Of a DNA stretch of 5,659 bases, positions 1 through 5,659 are shown in pieces; within the stretch, counting starts at the first letter, position 1, and each line of letters opens with the position of its first letter. The notes beneath the pieces were generated by a model. The model did no database searches, had not been told where the DNA came from, and saw only the letters and a list, made by a program, of their open reading frames with translations. Both the position numbers and the translations under genes were made by a program. This DNA comes from Saprospiraceae bacterium (GTDB lineage: Bacteria; Bacteroidota; Bacteroidia; Chitinophagales; Saprospiraceae), in NCBI GenBank assembly GCA_015494245.1, contig WGBN01000266.1:1-5659 (forward strand), written 5' to 3'.

Positions 1-1554
1 GAGCGGGAGGCCCGCCATTATATGGGGACTATCGTTATTCAGAACTTGCCACAGGCCAACAAAACTTTTTTGCTGGTTGATGGCCAGCAGCGCATCACTA
101 CGCTTTCTTTGTTTATCCTGGCTTTGGTCAAGGTGTTAAAAGAACTGGTAGAGCGGGGAATTGAACCCGAAGCCAATCAACAGCGCATTGATAAAATCCT
201 CAACTCTTATATTGGTGAAAAATCCATTGCGCGGCTTTACTATGAGCCGAAGCTGGAACTCAATGAAAATAACAATAGCTTTTACCAAACCCGAATGTTG
301 GAGTTTAAAGAGCCGCTGCACTTGGGAAAACTTCGCGATAGTGAGAGGTTGATTTATGAGGCTTATTTGTATTTTCATCAAAAAATAAACAATTATTTCT
401 CTGAGCTGTCCGGAGAGTCCCTGGGTAGGTTTTTAGAGCATGTACTGGATGGGCTGGTGTTCATTCAGATTGCCGTAGATGATGATGTGAGCGCTTATAC
501 TGTTTTTGAGACGCTAAATGCTCGTGGTGTTGAATTGACTGCAACAGATTTGCTAAAGAATTATTTGTTCGCATTGGTCGCTAAACTCGGGAAAGATGGC
601 AGTGAGTTCAAAATCCTGAAGGAAGATTGGCAGGGAATAGTAGATATGGTGGGGTTGAAGCATTTTCCGGTGTTTTTGAGATTTTATTTGAATTCGAGGC
701 AGGAGCTGGTGCGCAAGGAGCGTTTGTTTAAAGAGATTAAAAAGGATGTGCGAGATGCCAAGGGCGCTGTGGAGTTGATTGAAGCCTTAAAAGAAGCGGC
801 TTATTTTTACGCTGCCCTTTTAAATCCGGAAGACGATTTTTGGTCTGAATATAAAGATGCTGTAAGTATCAGGGAGTCTTTGCGGGCGTTGTCATTATTT
901 GGTGTTGTCCAACCCCAGCCTCTGCTTTTTGCCATCAACAGAAAAGAAAAAAACTGGCTGTCTAAGGTTTTGAAATGGCTGGTGGCTATTTCTTTTCGTT
1001 ACAATGTTGTTGTTGAATTGGCTGCGAATGCCATGGAGAAGGCTTATAACGAAATAGCTGTCAAAATAGAAAGAGGAGCGATAAGCTCTCTGGCTGAAAT
1101 CAAAGAAGGACTTCAAGCTGTCTATGTGCGCGATGAAGATTTTGTCAATGCTTTTAAGACGAAATCCATCTCCACCGGGGGCAAAAACAGGCAGCTGGTT
1201 AAGTATATTTTGACGAAAATTGAAAATCAGCTTGCAGGAAAGGGCTATCACTACACAGATGCTACTTTTACCATAGAGCATATTTTGCCGGAGCACTATG
1301 GCGGACACTGGAGCGAGTTGTTTTCTAAACAAGCAGAGAAATATGTACACCGCCTTGGCAATTATACGCTTTTGGAAGTTGGCAAGAACAGAGAAGCCGG
1401 TGATAAGCCCTTTGAGGAGAAGAAGGCTCTGTATCAAGCCAGTCAATTCAAACTTGCTCAGGACTTGCTGAAGTATGAAGAGTGGAATATTGCATCCTTA
1501 AATCAGCGTCAGGAGCAAATGGCTAAATGGGCGAAGGGTATATGGAAAATGTGA
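1..1554 (+). CDS. DUF262-DUF1524 protein, GmrSD/BrxU/SspE-like predicted modification-dependent nuclease (5' end outside window)
   Basis: The frame is open from base 1. The codons before the first ATG (base 22) encode ERE-ARHY, joining onto MGTIVI, which resembles the 'yxlGsIvl' strand of DUF262, so that ATG is internal and the true start lies to the left. Residues are numbered here from that methionine. The DUF262 (GmrS-type, NTP-binding) signature DGQQR is at 20-24, followed by ITTL. A second family motif, FETLNARG, then DLLKN, spans 162-180. The C-terminal DUF1524 (GmrD-type, HNH-like nuclease) has IEHILP with His420, then HRLGNYTLLE at 443-452 and Asn456, and ends in the usual RQ...W pattern. 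Both putative active sites look intact. About 517 residues are visible; family members are often near 600, so perhaps 60-80 are missing. Related proteins cut phage DNA carrying modified bases (GmrSD, BrxU) or act with phosphorothioate systems (SspE). Which one applies here cannot be told. The gene is AT-rich beside GC-rich neighbours, suggesting transfer. No signal peptide is seen in the visible part; a cytoplasmic location is inferred. Confidence 0.9.
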   Translation, partial: EREARHYMGTIVIQNLPQANKTFLLVDGQQRITTLSLFILALVKVLKELVERGIEPEANQQRIDKILNSYIGEKSIARLYYEPKLELNENNNSFYQTRMLEFKEPLHLGKLRDSERLIYEAYLYFHQKINNYFSELSGESLGRFLEHVLDGLVFIQIAVDDDVSAYTVFETLNARGVELTATDLLKNYLFALVAKLGKDGSEFKILKEDWQGIVDMVGLKHFPVFLRFYLNSRQELVRKERLFKEIKKDVRDAKGAVELIEALKEAAYFYAALLNPEDDFWSEYKDAVSIRESLRALSLFGVVQPQPLLFAINRKEKNWLSKVLKWLVAISFRYNVVVELAANAMEKAYNEIAVKIERGAISSLAEIKEGLQAVYVRDEDFVNAFKTKSISTGGKNRQLVKYILTKIENQLAGKGYHYTDATFTIEHILPEHYGGHWSELFSKQAEKYVHRLGNYTLLEVGKNREAGDKPFEEKKALYQASQFKLAQDLLKYEEWNIASLNQRQEQMAKWAKGIWKM

Positions 1555-1562
1555 GCATTTAT

Positions 1563-3071
1563 TCACTCCAGCACCCATTCCGTCCCGTCCTTACCATCTT
1601 TTAGCGTTACGCCCATGTCTTTGAGTGCGTCGCGGATGAAATCCGACAGGGCCCAGTTTTTTTCCTGGCGGGCTTTTTGGCGCAGTTCGATGAGCAGTTC
1701 GATGAGTTTGTGGAGCAGTTCAGCCTGGCCGGAGCCGCCCTCGTCGGTGGGGTCTTCCAGGCCCAGCACATCGCTGATGAAGGTGGGGAAGGTTTGCTGC
1801 AGCCGCTGGAAGGTCTCGGGCGTGAGTTGCTCGAAGGAGGCCTGGCCGCCTTTGAGGGCGTTGATGCGGTTGACGAGTTCGAAGAGGCGCGCCAGGGCTT
1901 TGGGGGCGTTGAAGTCGTCGCTCATCTCTTCATAGACCTGGTCGAGCAGGCGGTTGATTTCGCTGTCGAGTTCGCCTTTTTGGCCCTGGCCCGGATGCCT
2001 CATGCCGAGCAGGTGGCGGCGGGCTTCCATGAGGCGTTTAAAGCCCTTTTCGGCAGCCTGCAGGGCTTCATCGGAGAGGTCGAGTGTACTGCGGTAGTGC
2101 GATTGCAGCATGAAGAAGCGTATGACCATAGGGTGATAGCCCTTGCTGATGTGCGGGCTGTTTCCGCTGATGAGTTCCAGGGGCGTGATGGTGTTTCCGT
2201 CGCTTTTGGACATCTTGCGGCCGTTCATCAGCAGCATGTTGGTGTGCATCCAGTAGCGCGCCGGAGCATGGCCGCAGGCGCCGTAGTTTTGGGCAATTTC
2301 GTTTTCGTGATGGGGGAATTTCAGGTCTGAGCCGCCACCGTGAATGTCGAAAGTTTTGCCCAGATATTTGGTGCTCATCACGGAGCATTCCAGATGCCAG
2401 CCCGGAAATCCCACCGACCAGGGCGAGGGCCAGCGCATGAGGTGGGAGGGGTCGGCTTTTATCCAGATGGCAAAATCGGAGGGGTGGCGTTTTTCGTCCT
2501 GATTTTTCAGGTCTTCGCGGCTGAGGGCGATGAGCTCTTCGATTTTGCGGCCGGAGAGTTCGCCGTATTTGCCGGTTTCTTCCGCATATTTGAGGGTGTC
2601 AAAATAGACCGAGCCATTGACTTCATAGGCATATCCCCGCTTGAGGATTTCTTTGACGGTTTCAATCTGCTCGATGAGGTGGCCCGTGGCACGGGGTTCA
2701 ATATTTGGCGGAAGCACATTAAAAATCCGCATAACCTCGTGAAAGCCGAGGGTGTAGCGCTCCACGATTTCCATGGGTTCTAACTGTTCGAGCCGTGCTT
2801 TTTTGCCGATTTTGTCTTCTGCGCCGGTGTCGGCATCGCCTTCGAGATGGCCGACGTCCGTGATGTTGCGCACGTAGCGCACTTTGTAGCCGAGGTGGCG
2901 CATGTAGCGCGTGATGAGGTCGAAGGAGATGAATGTGCGCACATTGCCGAGATGCACATCGCTATATACCGTAGGGCCGCAGACATAAATGCCGATGAAT
3001 CCTTCGTGCAGGGGCTTGAACTCTTCCTTCTTGCGGGTGAGGCTGTTGTGTATTTTAAAGCTCATGTTCAT
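1563..3071 (-). CDS. cysS: Cysteine--tRNA ligase (cysteinyl-tRNA synthetase), class Ia
   Basis: This cytoplasmic enzyme joins cysteine to tRNA(Cys) using ATP. The 502-residue product has a Rossmann catalytic core containing CGPTVY at 31-36 and the HIGH-box variant HLGN at 40-43. KMSKS is at 286-290. The four zinc ligands that select cysteine are Cys31, Cys229 (GWHLECS), His254 and Glu258; the 229-254-258 spacing equals that of the E. coli enzyme (209-234-238). The stretch after TDVGHLEGDAD (71-81) is longer than in E. coli (461 residues in total), a difference I associate with Bacteroidota homologues. The region after about 340 is the helical and anticodon-binding part. The start is taken at the outer ATG (base 3071). 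A second ATG at base 3065 (Met3) is equally possible, since neither has a Shine-Dalgarno sequence. It lies 81 bases downstream of the porZ-like gene on the same strand and has its own -7-like element. Its stop is 8 bases from the stop of the convergent DUF262 gene. Complete, with no lesions seen. Confidence 0.98.
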   Translation of the reverse strand: MNMSFKIHNSLTRKKEEFKPLHEGFIGIYVCGPTVYSDVHLGNVRTFISFDLITRYMRHLGYKVRYVRNITDVGHLEGDADTGAEDKIGKKARLEQLEPMEIVERYTLGFHEVMRIFNVLPPNIEPRATGHLIEQIETVKEILKRGYAYEVNGSVYFDTLKYAEETGKYGELSGRKIEELIALSREDLKNQDEKRHPSDFAIWIKADPSHLMRWPSPWSVGFPGWHLECSVMSTKYLGKTFDIHGGGSDLKFPHHENEIAQNYGACGHAPARYWMHTNMLLMNGRKMSKSDGNTITPLELISGNSPHISKGYHPMVIRFFMLQSHYRSTLDLSDEALQAAEKGFKRLMEARRHLLGMRHPGQGQKGELDSEINRLLDQVYEEMSDDFNAPKALARLFELVNRINALKGGQASFEQLTPETFQRLQQTFPTFISDVLGLEDPTDEGGSGQAELLHKLIELLIELRQKARQEKNWALSDFIRDALKDMGVTLKDGKDGTEWVLE

Positions 3072-3074
3072 GGC

Positions 3075-3126
3075 TGCGGCTTTTGTATTTTGGCTTTAGC
3101 CAAATGGTGTAGCGCTTTGAGCCGCA
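3075..3126 (-). repeat. Two nested inverted repeats in the cysS leader
   Basis: The inner repeat is TTTGGCT (3089-3095) and AGCCAAA (3098-3104), a perfect 7-base pair of arms around a 2-base centre. The outer repeat is TGCGGCT (3075-3081) and AGCCGCA (3120-3126), also a perfect 7-base match. In RNA read leftward towards cysS the inner arms could form a short hairpin ending 17 bases before the start codon. The outer arms could close a stem whose last base is 3 bases before the ATG, which might affect ribosome access. There is no U tract on either strand, so it does not look like an intrinsic terminator. If transcription starts just downstream of the TAnnTTTG element at 3125-3132, most of the outer 5' arm would be missing from that transcript and only read-through RNA from the porZ-like gene would hold both arms. 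Function unknown; the match is real but short. Confidence 0.5.
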
Positions 3127-3132
3127 AAGGTA
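3125..3132 (-). promoter_or_regulatory. Bacteroidota-type -7 element (TACCTTTG) upstream of cysS
   Basis: Read on the minus strand the bases are TACCTTTG, an exact match to the Bacteroidota housekeeping-sigma -7 consensus TAnnTTTG. It would give a leader of roughly 50 bases before the cysS ATG. No TTG or TTTG (-33 element) is found in the 17-23 bases upstream, so this is a half-match. Its place between the porZ-like stop and the cysS start supports cysS having its own promoter. Confidence 0.55.
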
Positions 3133-3152
3133 AGGATTTTTAGCTGTTGGGG

Positions 3153-5504
3153 CTACTCGATGAACACGATTCTGGCCACGAGGGTATCGGGTTTTCCGAA
3201 GATGAGTTCGCTGGTGCTGAAGACCAGATAGACACCCGTGGAGGCTCTTCGGCCGTTGTAGTCGCGTCCGTCCCAAATGGCTTGGCCTCCGAGGGCTGTA
3301 CCTTCGTAAATGAGGCGGCCGTTGAGGTCGGTGATTTTGAAATTGGCATCGCGAGCCAGGCCACTGATGGCGATGGGGCCCTGGTATTCGGGCCTTACGG
3401 GATTGGGGAAGACGTTGGCCACAGGTTCGTTGACCTGGCCTCCTTCAATGGCTTCGCCCCGCATGAGGACGATGCCGGCACCGGTGGCAAACCAGATTTC
3501 TCCCGTTTTGGGGTCTATTTCAATGTCTATGACCGTGTTGTCGGGTAGCAGGCTGTTTTCGGCTGTGAGGTGGGCGAGTTGCTCCTTGCCGTCGGGAGAG
3601 AGTAGGAAGGCTCCGTTTTCGGTGCCAAACCACTTGCGATTGGCGCCGTCAATGGCGATGGAGAGGATGTTTTCGGTTTCTAAGAGGTAGGCTCCGAAGT
3701 CGTCGAGTTCGCCTATGCGTTTGTTGCCTTCGCAGAGAGATTCGTTGAAGGGGTCGTCGCCACAGGCAAAGGCGATGGGGCCTTTGGTGGTGCCTACCCA
3801 GACTTCGCCATCGAGGTCCACGGCCATGCAGTTGACGGTATTGTCGGGCAACAGGCTGTTGGCAGTAGAGATGACGCGGCAGCGGTCGTCTTCGGGATCG
3901 TCCATATTGCCCTCATCAAAAACGAGAAGCCCGGCATTTGCTTCGTTGAGGGAAAACCACTTGTAGCCGTTTTGGTCAATGGTGATGTGGGCTACCGATT
4001 GGTTGCCACAGGGGGTGTTGAAGCACTGCCATTCGCCATCGGCTTTGAGCACGCAAATGGGTGTGGGCGAGTAGTTGTTGCTAATCCAGAGGTTTTGACT
4101 TTCGTCAAATGCAATCCCTGCAACGCGGGTATGAAAGGTATCGGCGGGATGTGTCTGGAGCGGGGAGTTGTCTTTGTCGTAGAGGAAGAAGTTTTCGCCA
4201 TCGTATTTGTAGAGTCCGTTGTAGAAGGAGGCGGCATAGACCGTTTTTCCGTCGGGATGTGGTAAGACCTGGAGGAAGTCGTAGGAGCCGGCCAATTCCG
4301 GATGGGTGTATTGGTCGTGGGTCAGCCAGACGCCTTTTTTGAATTGCAGCAGGCCGGTTTCGCGCAGGAGCACGTTCCAGTTGTCTTTGACGCCGCCGGT
4401 GGCGACCCAGACCTCATTTCCCGAAAGGGTGAGCGAATAGACATAATGCGTGGAAGGGGAGTTGTAATTGATGGTGGAGCAGCTCTCATCGCCTGCATAA
4501 TGCACGTAGATGGAGCCCCACAAGTCAGCGAACCAGACGTTGCCCTGCTCGTCTTCCTCGGCGGCACGCGGGCGGTGCAGGCAGTCGGGGGCAGGGATGT
4601 AGCTCTCATCGGGCTGGAAGTAGAGCACCTTCCCGTCCGAAATGCTGCCGGGCTTGTCAAAACCCGCCATGAGACGGGTGGGCCCTTCCGTGAGAAAGGT
4701 GAGCTCAAAGCCGAAAATGGAGTAGATGGAGGCCGCCGTTTGCCCGTCGAAGCTAAAGATGTCGTCGTCCGTGCCAACGTACAGCTTGCCGTTGAAAGAG
4801 GCCAGGGCACGGGCGGTATAATCGGAGGGAAATCCGTTGCTCTCGTCCAGACGCTCCCACTGCCCGAAGTCTTCGATAAAGGGATGCTCCGGATTAATGC
4901 GATACAGCCCGTCTTCCATGGCTGCATACAGCATACCCTGATAGATAGCCAGGTCGAACACCGTCTGATCGGTAAAAGTGGTAAAGGTGAATTCCTGCTT
5001 GCTGAGATCGAGCAGCGTAAGCCCAAAGTTGGTAGCCAGATAAGCCTTGTCGGGCCCGTCCATGAGGATTTCGAGGACTTCCTTGTCGCCCGAGATGGCA
5101 TTGAAGTTTTGCAGGTCGAAGAGGGTCGTGAGCTGCCCGTCGTGCAGCAGGTCTATTTTGTTGTTGGTGTAAACGACCATGAGCGTTTTGCCTTCGCGGT
5201 TGTAGGCGACTTTCTGCACGCCGGTTTCACTCAGGGCGTTGATCTTGTCCATTTTGAATTTGGAGCCATCGCTCTTGTCCACGACGAGCAGTGCCCAGGG
5301 TGTGGCGAGATATACGTAGTTGTCGCTCTGTGCCACATCTATGGCCTGATGGTAAGAGAAATGGCTGCGCCAGCCTCCAATGGGCAGGGTAGAGGTCTGG
5401 GCCCGGAGGCTCAGGCCCAAAAGCAGGCAGCTTGCAAGGAGCAAGAGACGCAGTTTAGCAGGTATAGCAGGTTTTTGGTCGTTTATGGGTGTAAAGGCGC
5501 GCAT
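3153..5504 (-). CDS. porZ: PorZ-like type IX secretion system surface protein (two beta-propellers plus C-terminal domain)
   Basis: PorZ belongs to the T9SS attachment complex (PorU-PorV-PorQ-PorZ) on the cell surface; in Porphyromonas gingivalis it binds anionic LPS and supplies it to the sortase PorU. The 783-residue product is close to P. gingivalis PorZ (about 776). A signal peptide has Lys17/Arg19, a leucine-rich core at 18-33 and a likely cut after Ala35 (RA|Q). The mature start GGWRSHFSY (43-51) is typical of the family. Propeller one is roughly 45-330 and propeller two roughly 340-690. Both carry Reg_prop-like blade motifs such as NTVNCMAVDLDGEVWVGT (555-572) and a matching copy at 656-674. 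The T9SS-type domain (695-783) begins VANVFPNPV, contains TDLNGRLIY and GVYLVF, and ends ARIVFIE. All nine mature cysteines fall between 308 and 591. The ATG at 5504 is the only sensible start and lacks a Shine-Dalgarno sequence. Alternative: another secreted propeller protein with a T9SS tail; overall architecture favours PorZ. Confidence 0.85.
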   Translation of the reverse strand: MRAFTPINDQKPAIPAKLRLLLLASCLLLGLSLRAQTSTLPIGGWRSHFSYHQAIDVAQSDNYVYLATPWALLVVDKSDGSKFKMDKINALSETGVQKVAYNREGKTLMVVYTNNKIDLLHDGQLTTLFDLQNFNAISGDKEVLEILMDGPDKAYLATNFGLTLLDLSKQEFTFTTFTDQTVFDLAIYQGMLYAAMEDGLYRINPEHPFIEDFGQWERLDESNGFPSDYTARALASFNGKLYVGTDDDIFSFDGQTAASIYSIFGFELTFLTEGPTRLMAGFDKPGSISDGKVLYFQPDESYIPAPDCLHRPRAAEEDEQGNVWFADLWGSIYVHYAGDESCSTINYNSPSTHYVYSLTLSGNEVWVATGGVKDNWNVLLRETGLLQFKKGVWLTHDQYTHPELAGSYDFLQVLPHPDGKTVYAASFYNGLYKYDGENFFLYDKDNSPLQTHPADTFHTRVAGIAFDESQNLWISNNYSPTPICVLKADGEWQCFNTPCGNQSVAHITIDQNGYKWFSLNEANAGLLVFDEGNMDDPEDDRCRVISTANSLLPDNTVNCMAVDLDGEVWVGTTKGPIAFACGDDPFNESLCEGNKRIGELDDFGAYLLETENILSIAIDGANRKWFGTENGAFLLSPDGKEQLAHLTAENSLLPDNTVIDIEIDPKTGEIWFATGAGIVLMRGEAIEGGQVNEPVANVFPNPVRPEYQGPIAISGLARDANFKITDLNGRLIYEGTALGGQAIWDGRDYNGRRASTGVYLVFSTSELIFGKPDTLVARIVFIE
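3531..3860 (-). repeat. Duplicated blade motif (NSLLPDNTV) inside the porZ-like gene
   Basis: Two 27-base segments, 3834-3860 and 3531-3557, encode the identical nine residues NSLLPDNTV (549-557 and 650-658) and match at 23 of 27 bases; the four differences are all synonymous. The copies are 303 bases, or 101 residues, apart. Each is followed by a similar strand pattern ending in W(V/F)(G/A)T. This is the Reg_prop 'LPxnxV...D..G.iWvgT' blade signature, so the two stretches are equivalent blades of the second propeller. Confidence 0.85.
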
Positions 5505-5659
5505 AGATGTGTGTTTGTACTCAAAATCCCCTTCAAAACGCCAAAATGGGCTCGGGATTGTTTGTTAAGAATGTGTTGTGTGAGAGTTGTTAAATATAAC
5601 CCCCTTCCCCCTCCTCATCAACCCATTTCGCCCACAAATTGTATCTTTGTCAGGAACAC
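5505..5659. other. Probable divergent intergenic region
   Basis: This stretch separates the leftward porZ-like gene from whatever lies to the right; no convincing ORF fills it. It is AT-rich next to the porZ-like gene. It holds two direct copies of TTGTTAA (5562-5568 and 5587-5593, 25 bases apart), and a 17-base all-pyrimidine run on the plus strand (5600-5616). The only leftward promoter candidate is TATATTTA (5598 to 5591, minus strand), a 7-of-8 match to TAnnTTTG with no paired -33 element; that would give the porZ-like gene a leader of about 85 bases. This last call is weak. Confidence 0.5.
5642..5649 (+). promoter_or_regulatory. Bacteroidota-type -7 element (TATCTTTG) facing a gene beyond the right edge
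   Basis: The plus-strand bases TATCTTTG match the TAnnTTTG -7 consensus exactly, in its commonest-looking form. No TTG or TTTG lies at the usual -33 distance; the nearest upstream TTG (5587-5589) is over 50 bases away. Only ten bases follow before the window ends, so the gene it would serve is not visible. Direction and place fit a promoter divergent from the porZ-like gene. Confidence 0.55.

Noticed and set aside
895..1446. Minus-strand open frame of 183 codons inside the nuclease gene
   Set aside because: It lies wholly antisense to a gene with clear family motifs, and its translation shows no recognisable domain.
1677..2330. Plus-strand open frame of 217 codons opposite cysS, and a similar one at 2340-2783
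   Set aside because: They are antisense to well-conserved cysS codons. Their composition (rich in Ala, Val, Phe, Glu and Gly) is what GC-rich coding DNA gives when read backwards.
3075..3126. Intrinsic terminator for the porZ-like gene or a tRNA-sensing T-box leader for cysS
   Set aside because: There is no U tract after either stem. The leader is far too short for a T-box, which is mainly a Firmicutes element, and no T-box consensus is seen.
4322..5101. Minus-strand open frame of 259 codons overlapping the porZ-like gene
   Set aside because: It is a shifted frame of the same strand, rich in Ser, Pro, Arg and Thr, with no domain. The main frame carries the signal peptide and blade motifs throughout.
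5424..5450. Possible lipoprotein signal (LASC, residues 23-26) in the PorZ-like protein
   Set aside because: It fits the loose lipobox pattern, but the hydrophobic core continues after the cysteine (LLLGLSL). A better signal peptidase I site follows at RA|Q, and PorZ is not known as a lipoprotein.
1..5659. CRISPR array, tRNA or rRNA gene, insertion sequence or transposase
   Set aside because: Reading both strands I found no regularly spaced repeats, no tRNA-like cloverleaf, no rRNA-like sequence and no transposase motif. Almost all of the window is explained by three protein genes.

Overview
The window looks like a chromosomal stretch from a Bacteroidota bacterium. Three things point there. 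One gene is a PorZ-like protein of the type IX secretion system (T9SS), which is confined to the Bacteroidetes/Chlorobi group. Two intergenic copies of the Bacteroidota -7 promoter motif TAnnTTTG are present. None of the visible starts has a clear Shine-Dalgarno sequence. The two core genes are GC-rich (about 62-72% in the 60-base lines I counted), so a higher-GC lineage such as the Saprospiria is possible, but the sequence alone does not settle this.

Layout. Positions 1-1554 (+) hold most of a DUF262-DUF1524 protein of the GmrSD / BrxU / SspE type, a predicted modification-dependent anti-phage nuclease; its 5' end lies outside the window. After only 8 bases it meets, tail to tail, cysS (1563-3071, -), which encodes a complete cysteinyl-tRNA synthetase with its zinc ligands and both class I signatures. 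An 81-base gap follows, holding a -7-like promoter element and two nested inverted repeats. Next comes a 783-residue secreted two-propeller protein with a T9SS-type C-terminal domain (3153-5504, -), called PorZ-like. The last 155 bases are an intergenic region that probably serves divergent genes; a TAnnTTTG element near the right edge points rightward to a gene beyond the window.

How the genes relate. cysS and the porZ-like gene are housekeeping or envelope core genes on the same strand, and may be partly co-transcribed. I see no functional link between them. The DUF262-DUF1524 gene is clearly different in base composition (33% and 45% GC in two sampled lines) and is probably an acquired defence gene sitting immediately behind the cysS stop codon. 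It is the only accessory-looking element here. Any partner genes would lie to the left, outside the window. I found no RNA genes, CRISPR array, insertion sequence or convincing intrinsic terminator.
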